A stretch of 42,831 nucleotides of DNA from Flavobacteriales bacterium (GCA_002401955.1 NVUQ01000089.1:1-42831), one strand, 5' to 3'. Positions 9,080-18,136 are shown, counted from the stretch's first letter. Notes: a model not told the origin generated them from the sequence alone. Made by a program: numbers and translations.

Positions 9080-11011
9080 CTAAGCCAATACCTTATTTTC
9101 TTGCTTTTCTAAAAGTGATTTAGTTGTTGCAATTATTGCTTTTTCATCAAACAAACACTCATTATAAAGTTCATTTTGAGTACCATGGTCAATAAACTTA
9201 TCAGGAATTCCTAAACGTTTTACCTCTGCATAATAGTTCTTATCAGCCATAAACTCTAAAACGGCACTTCCCATCCCTCCTTGTATACAACCATTTTCTA
9301 CAGTAATTATCTTCTTGAACTTTCCAAACACTTCGTGCAATAAAATTTCATCTATTGGTTTTACAAATCGCATATCGTAATGTGCAATATGAATTCCTTG
9401 TTTTTCTAATTCAGCACAAGCTGATACAGCTTTATTGCCTATATCTCCAATAGTTAAAATAGCTATATCATCCCCATTCTTAACTCTTCTTCCTGTTCCT
9501 ATTTTAATTTTTTTGAATGGTGTTTTCCAATCCACCACCGTTCCTGTTCCTCTAGGATAACGAATAGAAAAAGGCCCATTATCCTCTGCTTGAGCAGTGT
9601 ACATTAAGTTTCTTAAATCCTCTTCGTTCATTGGAGCAGAAACTATCATGTTCGGAATACATCTAAAATACGCCAAATCATAAGCTCCATGGTGTGTTGA
9701 ACCATCAGCACCAACTAAACCTCCTCTATCTAAACAAAATACTACTGGTAAATTTTGCAATGCTACATCATGAATTACCTGATCGTACGCCCGCTGCATA
9801 AACGATGAATAAATATTACAAAAAGGAATTAACCCCTGAGTTGCCATTCCTGCCGAAAAAGTAACGGCATGTTGTTCTGCAATACCTACATCAAAAGCTC
9901 TATCGGGCATTGCTTTCATCATAATACTTAAAGAACAACCGGATGGCATTGCTGGAGTTACTCCAACTATTTTATCATTTTTTTCTGCTAACTCAACAAT
10001 CGTATGCCCAAAAACATCTTGATATTTTGGTGGCTCAGGATTTTTTGGGGTGATCTTAATTATCTCTCCAGTTTCTTTATTAAAGATTCCTGGAGCATGC
10101 CACTTCGTTGTATTTCCGTCTTCAGCTGGCTGATATCCTTTTCCTTTTTCGGTAATACAATGTAATATTTTTGGCCCTGGAATGTCTTTTAAATCATTCA
10201 TCACTTTAGCCATATAATTTACATCATGACCATCAATTGGTCCGAAATACCTAAAATTCAATGACTCAAATAAATTACTTTGTTTTAACAACGTAGATTT
10301 TATACCATTCTCAATTTTTTGAGCTATCGCCTGAGCATTTGGTCCAAACTTACTTACCTTCCCTAACAAATGCCAAACCTCATCTTTTACTTTATTGTAA
10401 GTATGAGAAGTTGTTATATCTGTTAAATAATCTTTTAACGCTCCAACATTTGGATCGATTGCCATACAATTATCATTTAAGACAATTAGCAAATTTGTAT
10501 TCTCAACTCCGCCATGATTCATTCCTTCAAAAGCCAAACCAGCAGTCATAGAACCATCACCAATAATAGCAATATGTTGTCTATCTTCTTTTTTATATTG
10601 AGATGCCACAGCCATTCCAAGTGCTGCAGAAATAGATGTTGAAGAGTGCCCAACACCAAAAGCATCGTACTCACTCTCTGATCGTTTAGGGAAACCACTT
10701 ATTCCTTTATAAATTCTGTTGGTATGAAATTCTTCTCTTCGTCCGGTAAGTATTTTATGACCATAAGCTTGATGCCCTACATCCCAAACCAGTTTATCGT
10801 GAGGAGTATTAAAAACATAATGCAAAGCAACGGTCATTTCAACCACCCCTAAACTTGCTCCAAAGTGCCCTCCTTTCTGAGAAACTACATCAACAATAAA
10901 ATCTCTTAATTCTTCGCACAACTGAGGTAAATCATCTTCAGAGATTTTCTCTCTTAGGTCTTTTGGTATTGAAATCTTATTTAAAAGATCGCCAACTTTA
11001 TAGTTACTCAT
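9080..11011 (-). CDS. dxs: 1-deoxy-D-xylulose-5-phosphate synthase
   Basis: Thiamine-diphosphate enzyme condensing pyruvate and glyceraldehyde-3-phosphate in the first step of the MEP isoprenoid pathway. Its 643-aa length is typical. The ThDP motif GDGSMTAG is at 151-158, followed by VLNDN near 177-181; the His residues are in GGHFG (49) and VGHQAYGHK (80). The transketolase pyrimidine-binding domain contains DVGIAEQHAVTFSAGMA with its catalytic Glu. The C-terminal transketolase domain is complete. It heads the minus-strand run that continues with DAHP synthase/chorismate mutase and recJ. A perfect TATATTTG -7 box lies about 20 nt upstream. Confidence 0.96.
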   Translation of the reverse strand: MSNYKVGDLLNKISIPKDLREKISEDDLPQLCEELRDFIVDVVSQKGGHFGASLGVVEMTVALHYVFNTPHDKLVWDVGHQAYGHKILTGRREEFHTNRIYKGISGFPKRSESEYDAFGVGHSSTSISAALGMAVASQYKKEDRQHIAIIGDGSMTAGLAFEGMNHGGVENTNLLIVLNDNCMAIDPNVGALKDYLTDITTSHTYNKVKDEVWHLLGKVSKFGPNAQAIAQKIENGIKSTLLKQSNLFESLNFRYFGPIDGHDVNYMAKVMNDLKDIPGPKILHCITEKGKGYQPAEDGNTTKWHAPGIFNKETGEIIKITPKNPEPPKYQDVFGHTIVELAEKNDKIVGVTPAMPSGCSLSIMMKAMPDRAFDVGIAEQHAVTFSAGMATQGLIPFCNIYSSFMQRAYDQVIHDVALQNLPVVFCLDRGGLVGADGSTHHGAYDLAYFRCIPNMIVSAPMNEEDLRNLMYTAQAEDNGPFSIRYPRGTGTVVDWKTPFKKIKIGTGRRVKNGDDIAILTIGDIGNKAVSACAELEKQGIHIAHYDMRFVKPIDEILLHEVFGKFKKIITVENGCIQGGMGSAVLEFMADKNYYAEVKRLGIPDKFIDHGTQNELYNECLFDEKAIIATTKSLLEKQENKVLA

Positions 11012-11031
11012 GTAAATAGTAAATTATTCAA

Positions 11032-11039
11032 CAAATATA
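11032..11039 (-). promoter_or_regulatory. Bacteroidota -7 promoter box for dxs
   Basis: Read on the minus strand the bases are TATATTTG, an exact match to TAnnTTTG. The box is 20 nt before the dxs start codon. No TTTG is found at the usual 19-21 nt upstream; the nearest (11067-11070) is 27 nt away, so the -33 part is weak. Confidence 0.4.
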
Positions 11040-11194
11040 CTTAATTATTACTGCATACTTAACACTCAAATAAACTTCTTAGTATATTTTAACGGCTTAA
11101 AATCAATAGTTTATGATTTATTAACAATTCTAAATTAAACCTTTTATACATTCATCACTCTAAATATTATATTAACCTTAAAACCTATTTAATT

Positions 11195-11563
11195 ATGAAA
11201 ACGTTAAAATTAACATTAGCTATTGCAGCCATAACCTTATCTTCAGTAATCTGTCAAGCTCAGAAACAAGGAAATCAAAATAAAAAACACGATAAAATTG
11301 CTCAAAAATTAAACTTAAACCCTGAGCAAACAGAAAAGCTAAAAGTGATTCGTGAAATACAAAAAACAGAGAACAAAGCTTTACAAGAAAAAATGAAACC
11401 TCTCAAAGCAGAACTGAAAACTTTAAAGGCTGAGAAGAAAACTTTAAACGAAACAAAGATGAAAGAAATAGAATCAATTCTAACTCCTGAACAATTTATA
11501 AAATTCAAAGAGATGAAAAAACACAGAAAAGATCGAATGAAAGAAAAAAGAAGTGACTATTAA
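11195..11563 (+). CDS. Spy/CpxP-like small periplasmic protein
   Basis: A 122-aa protein with a signal peptide (about 1-22, ending SSVICQAQ) and a very basic helical body. Two LTxxQ-like motifs are visible, LNPEQTEKL and LTPEQFIKF, the hallmark of the Spy/CpxP/LTXXQ group of periplasmic chaperone-like or stress proteins. In Bacteroidota such genes often encode hypothetical secreted helical proteins. It stands alone, divergent from dxs, and is followed by a strong terminator. The role here is inferred from motif likeness only. Confidence 0.65.
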   Translation: MKTLKLTLAIAAITLSSVICQAQKQGNQNKKHDKIAQKLNLNPEQTEKLKVIREIQKTENKALQEKMKPLKAELKTLKAEKKTLNETKMKEIESILTPEQFIKFKEMKKHRKDRMKEKRSDY

Positions 11564-11565
11564 AC

Positions 11566-11599
11566 AAAAAAAGGCTCCAAATTGGAGCCTTTTTTTTGT
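11566..11599. terminator. Bidirectional intrinsic terminator
   Basis: The inverted repeat GGCTCCAA / TTGGAGCC (11573-11580 and 11582-11589) is flanked by an A tract on the left and a T tract on the right. It can therefore end transcripts from the Spy-like gene (plus) and the PKD protein gene (minus), which converge on it. Confidence 0.9.
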
Positions 11600-11609
11600 T
11601 TAAATATCT

Positions 11610-12749
11610 CTAATAAACTGTAACAGATCTCTTAATAGGTTTTAGTTGCTGGCCATCTTCGCCACTAAAAATGACTTGAAGATAATATGTTCCATTGTCA
11701 ACTTTATTACCTAACATATCTCCTCCATCCCAAAAACCTTCTAATGTTCTCCATTCATATACTTTATCACCATTCATTTTATAGACAGTAGCTTGAAATT
11801 TTTTGATATTTGCTCCTTCTATTTTTAGAACATCATTAACTCCATCTCCATTTGGCGAGAATTTTCTAGGTATAGCAGCCTCATTAATAGTTGCAGTGTT
11901 TTCCTTTTCTACTTTAATTTGATAAGGAATTTGCTTAGAATTGGCATTTTCGTCAACCACGACTAACATCACATTGTAAACCCCAGGGGTGTTAAATGTA
12001 TGTATCGGATTTGAACTATTAGAGCCCTCCGAACCGTCTCTAAAATCCCAAGAGTAACTCACAATGTTTTCGCCATCAACATCAAACACAACATCCAAAG
12101 GTGCTTTACCCGATTTTTTATTTGAGCTTATTATCGCAACTAAGGGCTTCACTTCTTTCGTTTCAACAGCTATGCTTTTTTCCTTTTGTTTGAAATTTTC
12201 AGCTTTAACAGTTGTGCTACTTCCCTCTGAAGTGTTCTCTTGTGAACTCTCTGCAATTATAGAATTTGATTCTTGCTCTTTAACCGAAGAAACCACTTCT
12301 CCTGATTGTTTAGAGCTACCAGTCTCAGAAAAATTTTCAGATCTACTTTCTGTATCTTCTTTAATTAAACTATTCTCAAGTACACTTTGCTCAACAACTT
12401 CTTTTGTATGGTTTTCAGAAACAAGCTCTTCCTTTCTGTTTTCTATAACAATATTATTTTTCTCTTCTGTGCTTTCATCAACAACAGTTTTTTCAATAAC
12501 AGCTTCTTCTTCATTTCCAAAAAGAGTTGGAACAATATAAACGCCAGTAACTACTGTTCCAAGAGCAATAACCCCAGCAACAATTTTTAAAGCTAATGAC
12601 TTCCCTGCAACGCCTGCTGCAGTTGTTGAAGCCGCACTTGAACCGATAGTGCTTTGAATGTTACTCCAAACACTTGGATCAACATTCGCTTCAAAGCCAT
12701 CAAATGCTTCTTTAAAAATTTCGTCTATATTTTCTAATTCATTCTTCAC
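11610..12749 (-). CDS. Membrane-anchored PKD/CHU_C protein, possible anti-sigma partner
   Basis: A 379-aa protein directly downstream of an ECF sigma factor. Residues 1-45 form an acidic cytosolic segment (MKNELENIDEIFKEAF). A single membrane segment follows at about 50-73 (LALKIVAGVIALGTVVTGVYI), then a long Ser/Glu-rich linker (about 80-200). A PKD domain comes next (SKKSGKAPLDVVFD, YSWDFRDGSEGSN, HTF, YNVMLVVVD). The protein ends with a CHU_C/gliding-motility-type domain (RKFSPNGDGVNDVLKIEG). The start codon is GTG, placed immediately after the sigma TAG, so translation is probably coupled. Topology and neighbourhood suggest it binds the sigma factor inside and senses something outside, but no known anti-sigma motif is visible. 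This role is inference. Confidence 0.7.
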   Translation of the reverse strand: MKNELENIDEIFKEAFDGFEANVDPSVWSNIQSTIGSSAASTTAAGVAGKSLALKIVAGVIALGTVVTGVYIVPTLFGNEEEAVIEKTVVDESTEEKNNIVIENRKEELVSENHTKEVVEQSVLENSLIKEDTESRSENFSETGSSKQSGEVVSSVKEQESNSIIAESSQENTSEGSSTTVKAENFKQKEKSIAVETKEVKPLVAIISSNKKSGKAPLDVVFDVDGENIVSYSWDFRDGSEGSNSSNPIHTFNTPGVYNVMLVVVDENANSKQIPYQIKVEKENTATINEAAIPRKFSPNGDGVNDVLKIEGANIKKFQATVYKMNGDKVYEWRTLEGFWDGGDMLGNKVDNGTYYLQVIFSGEDGQQLKPIKRSVTVY

Positions 12750-13292
12750 CTATGTTGTTTCTTCTTTTAATAATATTTTCTGCAAATATGCTCTAGCTCT
12801 AGAGAATTGAGATTTAGATGTACTAACCGAAATATTTAGTTCTTCTGCAATTTCTTTATGAGAATAACCTTCAATCACATACATGTTAAACACTGTTTTA
12901 AATCCTGTTGGCATACTTTGTATTACTTTTAATAAATCTTGTGCCGACAATGCTTCAACCGCATTTTCATTATAATTATGTAATTGATAATCTACTTTTT
13001 CTATTTCAACATTATTCATCAGTTTTTTATTCTTACGAATATTGTCTAAAGCAGTATTTACAATAATTTTTCTAATCCAACCTTCTAAAGAACCTTTGTG
13101 GTTATACATCTCCAATTTCTCAAAGATTTTTATAAACCCCATTTGTAAAACATCTTTCGCCTCATCCATGTCTTTGGAATACCTTAAACATACCCCCATC
13201 ATTCTTTTAGAATAAAACTCAAATAATTGCTTCTGGGCAAGCACATCTTTTTCAAGACATTTATTGACCAACTGCTCTTCGTTCATTCTCAT
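12750..13292 (-). CDS. ECF-type RNA polymerase sigma factor
   Basis: A 180-aa sigma-70 family member with region 2 (QLFEFYSKRMMGVCLRYSKD, then DEAKDVLQMGFIKIFEKL) and region 4 (FKTVFNMYVIEGYSHKEIAE, then ELNISVSTSKSQFSRARA) and little between them, as in ECF sigmas. It redirects RNA polymerase to a stress or envelope regulon. It is the first gene of a two-gene unit with the PKD/CHU_C membrane protein. A second in-frame ATG lies two codons in. The target promoters are not known. Confidence 0.9.
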   Translation of the reverse strand: MRMNEEQLVNKCLEKDVLAQKQLFEFYSKRMMGVCLRYSKDMDEAKDVLQMGFIKIFEKLEMYNHKGSLEGWIRKIIVNTALDNIRKNKKLMNNVEIEKVDYQLHNYNENAVEALSAQDLLKVIQSMPTGFKTVFNMYVIEGYSHKEIAEELNISVSTSKSQFSRARAYLQKILLKEETT

Positions 13293-13357
13293 TTATTCGC
13301 TGTTAAGATGTTGTTTACACTAAAAAGGTTGCATTAACAATTATAAAGTTAAACAAA

Positions 13358-13390
13358 TCCATCTATTAGATTATTTTTATCTTTGGTTTT
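13358..13390 (+). promoter_or_regulatory. Putative rsmI promoter, shared 33-bp block
   Basis: Contains TATCTTTG (13378-13385), an exact TAnnTTTG -7 box, 20 nt before the rsmI ATG. The 33-bp block matches 21238-21270, upstream of the DUF1702 gene, at 30 of 33 positions by eye. No TTTG is seen at the -33 distance in either. Confidence 0.55.
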
Positions 13391-13405
13391 TTAGAAAGTT
13401 TTAAT

Positions 13406-14080
13406 ATGTCGAAATTATACCTTATTCCTACACCTATTGGAAATTTAGAAGACATTACCTTACGTGCTTTAAGAATTCTTAAAGAAGTGGATGTAATTCT
13501 TGCTGAAGACACGAGAACATCTTCTAAACTATTGAAGCATTATGAAATTAACAAGAAACTAATAGCTCATCACCAACATAACGAACACAAGACTTTAGAT
13601 CGAATTATTGAGTCTTTAAAAAATGGAGAAACCCTAGCTTTAATTAGTGATGCAGGAACTCCAGCCATTTCGGACCCTGGTTTTTTATTGGTTAGAGAAT
13701 GTATAAAAAATGATATTGAAATAGAATGTTTACCAGGAGCAACAGCCTTTGTTCCAGCACTAGTTAACTCAGGGTTTCCGTGTGATAAATTTGTTTTTGA
13801 GGGGTTTTTACCTCATAAAAAAGGAAGACAAACACGTTTAAAATTGTTAGCTGAAGAAACTAGAACAATCATTTTTTACGAATCTCCTCATCGGTTACTC
13901 AAAACTTTAAAGCAATTCGGTGAATATTTTGAAGAAAATAGATTGGTTTCTGTTTCAAGAGAATTAACCAAAATGCATGAAGAAAACATTAGAGGTACAG
14001 TTATTGAATTAATCCAGTACTATGAAACCCATACATTGAAAGGTGAAATTGTAATTATTGTTGATGGTGCTAAAAACTAA
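13406..14080 (+). CDS. rsmI: 16S rRNA (cytidine1402-2'-O)-methyltransferase RsmI
   Basis: SAM-dependent enzyme that 2'-O-methylates C1402 in the decoding centre of 16S rRNA. At 224 aa it matches the shorter Bacteroidota form without the extra C-terminal domain. Diagnostic motifs: LYLIPTPIGNLEDITLRAL at the front, AEDTRTSSKLLKHY, SDAGTPAISDPGFLLVREC, then ECLPGATAFVPALVNSGFP and FYESPHRL. It has its own -7 box. Its last 17 nt overlap the start of the following esterase gene, so the pair is probably cotranscribed. Confidence 0.95.
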   Translation: MSKLYLIPTPIGNLEDITLRALRILKEVDVILAEDTRTSSKLLKHYEINKKLIAHHQHNEHKTLDRIIESLKNGETLALISDAGTPAISDPGFLLVRECIKNDIEIECLPGATAFVPALVNSGFPCDKFVFEGFLPHKKGRQTRLKLLAEETRTIIFYESPHRLLKTLKQFGEYFEENRLVSVSRELTKMHEENIRGTVIELIQYYETHTLKGEIVIIVDGAKN

Positions 14081-14954
14081 ACTATTCATATTTGTTGTTC
14101 TTTTTAGCCTAAATCTATTCTCTCAGAATGATTTAACTGAAATTAAACCTTTTGGAGAGAATAAAGGGAACTTAAAAATGTTTCATTACATTCCTGAAAA
14201 TCTGGATTACAACAAAAGTATTCCTTTGGTTGTAGTAATACATGGTTGTACACAATCGGCCAATTTAATAGCAAGTGAAACTGGCTGGAACAAATTAGCT
14301 GATTCTTTAAACTTGATTATTGTTTATCCTGAACAAAAATTAATTAACAATATTGCAAAATGTTACAACTTCTATTTAGGATATAAAGCAAAAAAAGATA
14401 AAGGAGAGGTTGCCTCTATCAAAGAAATGATCCATTATACTCGAAAAAACTACAATATAGATAGCTCTAAAATATTTATTACTGGATTTTCTTCGGGTGG
14501 TGCAATAAGTAACGCTATGCTTAATGCTTACCCTAAACTGTTTAATGCTGGAGCATTATTTGCCGCACCATCAACGCTATTTAACTTTAACAAAGAAATA
14601 CCAACAGAACAACCAAGGGTTGCCATCATTCAAGGCGACAAAGATATGATTGTTCCAAAAAAGAATGCTGCCAGAATATTGAATCAATGGATAAAGAAAA
14701 ATGAATTGTCTGATACTACTTTTGTGCTAAATAAAGACTATCAAAACAATCCTTTACTTTCTTCAAAATATTTTTATACTCCTCAAAAAGTACTGAAAAT
14801 TATAATTATTGCTGCTGAAGATGTTAAACACAAACTAATGATAGTTCCAGGAGAACCTATTAGCCGTGGTGGAAAAATGGATTTCTACACGACAGATATA
14901 AATTTTCATTCAACTTATTGGGTTACTCGGTTTTTTGGTTTAGTAAAAGAGTAA
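14064..14954 (+). CDS. Secreted PHB-depolymerase-family esterase
   Basis: A 296-aa exported alpha/beta-hydrolase. After a signal peptide (LKTKLFIFVVLFSLNLFSQ) comes VVVIHGCTQSA (oxyanion region), the nucleophile elbow ITGFSSGGAISNAML, an acid-bearing IIQGDKDMIVP, and a C-terminal FHSTYWVTRFFG that probably carries the catalytic His. This order is that of poly(3-hydroxybutyrate) depolymerase / LpqC-type esterases, which also include feruloyl and acetyl-xylan esterases, so the substrate is open. I chose the ATG at 14064; a TTG two codons upstream and a GTG one codon later are possible. It overlaps rsmI, which is unrelated in function. Confidence 0.8.
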   Translation: MVLKTKLFIFVVLFSLNLFSQNDLTEIKPFGENKGNLKMFHYIPENLDYNKSIPLVVVIHGCTQSANLIASETGWNKLADSLNLIIVYPEQKLINNIAKCYNFYLGYKAKKDKGEVASIKEMIHYTRKNYNIDSSKIFITGFSSGGAISNAMLNAYPKLFNAGALFAAPSTLFNFNKEIPTEQPRVAIIQGDKDMIVPKKNAARILNQWIKKNELSDTTFVLNKDYQNNPLLSSKYFYTPQKVLKIIIIAAEDVKHKLMIVPGEPISRGGKMDFYTTDINFHSTYWVTRFFGLVKE

Positions 14955-14959
14955 ACTCG

Positions 14960-15008
14960 TATTCAACACCTTGGTGTTAGCTGTAAAAATCTGTAACTTC
15001 GTTGAATA
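14960..15008. repeat. Nested inverted repeat after the esterase gene
   Basis: Outer arms TATTCAAC (14960-14967) and GTTGAATA (15001-15008) are perfect. Inside lies AACACC-TT-GGTGTT (14965-14978), which overlaps the left outer arm. There is no T tract. The 186-nt gap also holds a perfect 12-bp palindrome TAAACTAGTTTA at 15031-15042. It could be a dispersed repeat or a weak transcription end. Confidence 0.35.
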
Positions 15009-15140
15009 GCCAATTCTTTGGAACTCATACTAAACTAGTTTATACTGGGTGTAACCGAAGTAAAGAGTTAAAACAGTACATAGCCAAAATCTAGTAAATT
15101 ACGTCCAAATCACTTGGTCGATCATCGAATTGAGATAAAA

Positions 15141-16505
15141 ATGAAAAAAATAGTAAAAGCTCAACAAGATTTCTTTAACACCAATGCAACTAAGGAGGTC
15201 TCATTCCGAATTGAACAATTAAAGGAGTTTAAAAGAATCTTAAAAACAAATGAGAACCTACTGAATAAAGCTATTTATTCCGATTTTAAAAAATCGGCCT
15301 TTGAAAATTATACTTCTGAGCTTTCACTTATTTATCATGATATTGACGAAGCGGTAAAAAAAGTTAAGCGTTGGTCAAAGGTAAAAAGGGTTAAAACGAA
15401 CCTAGCTAATTTTCCTGCTAAAAGTTATATTATTCCAGAACCCTTAGGAACAACGCTGATTATTGGTGCTTGGAATTTTCCTTACCTCACTTCTTTAGCT
15501 CCTGTTGTTGCTGCGATGGCTGCAGGAAACACCATAATTTTAAAACCAAGTGAATTATCTCCTAGTACGAGTGGAGTGATGCATAAACTAATTTCTAATA
15601 ACTTTAACACAGATTATTTTTCAGTAATAGAAGGTGGTATTCCAGAAACAACTGAATTACTTGAACAGAAATTCGATAAAATATTTTTTACTGGTAGCGT
15701 GCCCGTTGGCAGAATAGTTTATGAAGCTGCCAGCAAACACTTAACTCCTGTAACGCTTGAATTAGGAGGGAAAAGCCCCGCTTTTGTTACTGACACATGT
15801 AATCTTAAAATGACAGTAAAAAGATTGATTTGGGCAAAATACCTTAATGCCGGACAAGCATGTGTTGCTCCTGACTACGTATTGGTACATAAATCTATAA
15901 AAGATAAATTTCTTGAACTAGCAAAAACAGAAATAGAAAACGCTCATTTCTCTATAGAGAATGATAATTATATTCAAATAATAAACGAAAAGAATGTAAA
16001 GCGACTAATGAATATAATTGATAACAAAAAAATCTATTGCGGTGGTTCAAGCAATCTTTCTGAAAGATATATAGAGCCCACCATTCTAGAGAATGTAACT
16101 TTTGAGGATGAAATAATGAAAGAAGAAATTTTCGGACCCATTCTTCCTGTTATTGAATATGATAATTTAGATGAAATTATTTTAAAAGTGAAAGCCCAAC
16201 CCAAACCATTAGCCTGTTATATTTACACAGAAGATAGAAAGACTAAAAACAAACTACTGCAAGAAATTTCATTTGGAGGTGGTGCCGTAAACGACTCTAA
16301 CATGCACATCACAAATACTAAGATGCCGTTTGGCGGGGTTGGCAACAGTGGTACTGGCTCATATCATGGTGAATTTGGGTTTAAAACCTTTACTCATTAC
16401 AAAGGGATTCTTGAAAAACCTACTTGGTTTGAATTAAATTTAAAATACTTTCCCTACACCTCAAAAAAGTTACGATTCATAAAATTAATGCTCGGCCAAA
16501 AATAA
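15141..16505 (+). CDS. Class 3-type (fatty) aldehyde dehydrogenase
   Basis: NAD(P)-dependent oxidation of aldehydes to acids. With the ATG at 15141 the protein is 454 aa, the usual size of class 3/fatty aldehyde dehydrogenases, which lack the longer N-terminus of other classes. Catalytic Glu is in LELGGKSP (residue 207) and catalytic Cys in NAGQACVAPDY (residue 241). IIGAWNFPY and the C-terminal MPFGGVGNSGTGSYHG are also typical. The longer frame from 15114 adds nine residues (MVDHRIEIK) that look like leader sequence. The GMC oxidoreductase gene follows after only 5 nt, suggesting that an alcohol-to-aldehyde-to-acid route is encoded as a pair. Confidence 0.9.
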   Translation: MKKIVKAQQDFFNTNATKEVSFRIEQLKEFKRILKTNENLLNKAIYSDFKKSAFENYTSELSLIYHDIDEAVKKVKRWSKVKRVKTNLANFPAKSYIIPEPLGTTLIIGAWNFPYLTSLAPVVAAMAAGNTIILKPSELSPSTSGVMHKLISNNFNTDYFSVIEGGIPETTELLEQKFDKIFFTGSVPVGRIVYEAASKHLTPVTLELGGKSPAFVTDTCNLKMTVKRLIWAKYLNAGQACVAPDYVLVHKSIKDKFLELAKTEIENAHFSIENDNYIQIINEKNVKRLMNIIDNKKIYCGGSSNLSERYIEPTILENVTFEDEIMKEEIFGPILPVIEYDNLDEIILKVKAQPKPLACYIYTEDRKTKNKLLQEISFGGGAVNDSNMHITNTKMPFGGVGNSGTGSYHGEFGFKTFTHYKGILEKPTWFELNLKYFPYTSKKLRFIKLMLGQK

Positions 16506-16510
16506 AACAC

Positions 16511-18085
16511 ATGGAACTCGACTATGATTACATCATAATAGGAAGTGGATTTGGAGGCTCGGTAAGTGCACTCAGACTTTCTGAAAAAGGATACAAAGTG
16601 TTGGTCATAGAAAAGGGAAAATGGTATAAAGCTGAAGATTTTGCTAAAACCAATTGGAATATAAGAAAGTGGTTATGGATACCCTTTTTACGGTGCTTCG
16701 GCATAATGAAAATGACCATTTTAAGACACGTTGCTATCATTTCTGGCACCGGTGTTGGTGGTGGTTCTTTGGTTTATGCAAATACTTTACCTATACCAAA
16801 ATCAGATTTTTATACTTCAGGAAGTTGGGCTGAACTTAAGGATTGGAAAACTGAATTAAAACCTCATTACCAAACAGCCTTAAAAATGCTTGGTGCAACA
16901 AAAAATCCAAAATTATTTAATGGAGACTTTGAATTGAAACAGTTGGCTAAAGAAATGGGTAAAGAAGACCAATTTGAACATACTAATGTATCCGTTTATT
17001 TTGGAAAAGAAAACGTAACTGTTAAAGACCCTTATTTTAATGGAGAAGGACCAGATAGAACAGGCTGTATTTATTGTGGTGGCTGTATGACAGGTTGCAG
17101 AAATAATTCAAAAAACACATTAGATAAAAACTACCTTTTTTTAGCACAAAAAAATGGAGCAAAAATATTGGCTGAAAATGAAGTCTATAATGTTATTCCT
17201 ATAGATAAAAAAGATGGTTCAACGGGATACAAAATTTACCTTAAATCCAGTACTAACCCTTTCAAAAAAAGAAAAGAATTTACCTCAAAAGGAGTTGTGT
17301 TTTCTGGTGGTGTTCTGGGAACCATTAAACTTCTTTTAAAAGTTAAAGCAAAATCCCTACCTAATTTATCAGAAAGATTAGGAGAAAATATTAGAACAAA
17401 CAATGAAACCCTAATTAGTATTTCAAGCTTAGACAGAAAAAAAGATTTCTCTAAGGGAATTGCTATAGGTAGTATAATGCATACAGATGAAAACAGCCAT
17501 TTAGAAGTAGTGAGATATGCTGAGGGCTCAGGTTTTTGGAGATTTTTACATTTACCCTATACTACAGGTGGTAATTCCTTTATTAGGTTAATAAAAATGG
17601 TAATTACCTTCCTTAAATCACCTTTCAGCTACATTAAAGTCTATTTTATAAATAGTTGGTCAAAAAGCACAGTTGTACTCCTTTTCATGCAAACTATTGA
17701 CAGCACCTTAAAATTTAGAAGAACTATTTTTGGATTAATGATATCATCAGTTGGCACAGGAAAAAAGCCTAGTCCGTTTATCCCTGAATCTGTTGAATTA
17801 ACAAAACAATACAGCAAAATTGCAGGAGGAAAAGCAACTTCATTTGCTTTAGAAACATTAGCAGGTATTCCATCTACAGCACATATATTAGGGGGAGCAG
17901 TTATGGGTAACAATACTAATCAAGGCGTTATAGATAAAGACAATAACGTTTTTGGTTATAAAAATATGCTTATAGTTGATGGGGCTATGATTTCTGCTAA
18001 TCCAGGAGTTAATCCCGCTCTTTCAATAACCGCTATTGCGGAGAGAGCCATGGCTCAAATTGATAATTCTCCTATCATCTCATAA
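16511..18085 (+). CDS. GMC-family FAD oxidoreductase (cholesterol-oxidase-like)
   Basis: A 524-aa flavoprotein. The FAD-binding motif GSGFGG is at residues 11-16, followed by VLVIEKG. A cysteine group CIYCGGCMTGC (Cys 186, 189, 192, 196) is typical of the cholesterol-oxidase-like/long-chain-alcohol branch of GMC enzymes and might hold an iron-sulfur cluster, though I cannot show that. The C-terminal half has HILGGAVMG with the active-site His and NPGVNPALSITAIAERAM. It probably oxidises a hydrophobic alcohol to an aldehyde or ketone. It sits 5 nt after the aldehyde dehydrogenase gene, which could take the product further. Substrate unknown. Confidence 0.88.
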   Translation: MELDYDYIIIGSGFGGSVSALRLSEKGYKVLVIEKGKWYKAEDFAKTNWNIRKWLWIPFLRCFGIMKMTILRHVAIISGTGVGGGSLVYANTLPIPKSDFYTSGSWAELKDWKTELKPHYQTALKMLGATKNPKLFNGDFELKQLAKEMGKEDQFEHTNVSVYFGKENVTVKDPYFNGEGPDRTGCIYCGGCMTGCRNNSKNTLDKNYLFLAQKNGAKILAENEVYNVIPIDKKDGSTGYKIYLKSSTNPFKKRKEFTSKGVVFSGGVLGTIKLLLKVKAKSLPNLSERLGENIRTNNETLISISSLDRKKDFSKGIAIGSIMHTDENSHLEVVRYAEGSGFWRFLHLPYTTGGNSFIRLIKMVITFLKSPFSYIKVYFINSWSKSTVVLLFMQTIDSTLKFRRTIFGLMISSVGTGKKPSPFIPESVELTKQYSKIAGGKATSFALETLAGIPSTAHILGGAVMGNNTNQGVIDKDNNVFGYKNMLIVDGAMISANPGVNPALSITAIAERAMAQIDNSPIIS

Positions 18086-18136
18086 AAATGAGATGTGAAA
18101 AAGATTTGCTATCTTAGTAGTGTTAAGTTAACCCTC

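Noticed and set aside
12064..12590. Long plus-strand open frames opposite the PKD protein gene
   Set aside because: They arise from the Ser/Glu-rich linker codons of the minus-strand gene and have Cys/Ser/Phe-rich translations without domain features.
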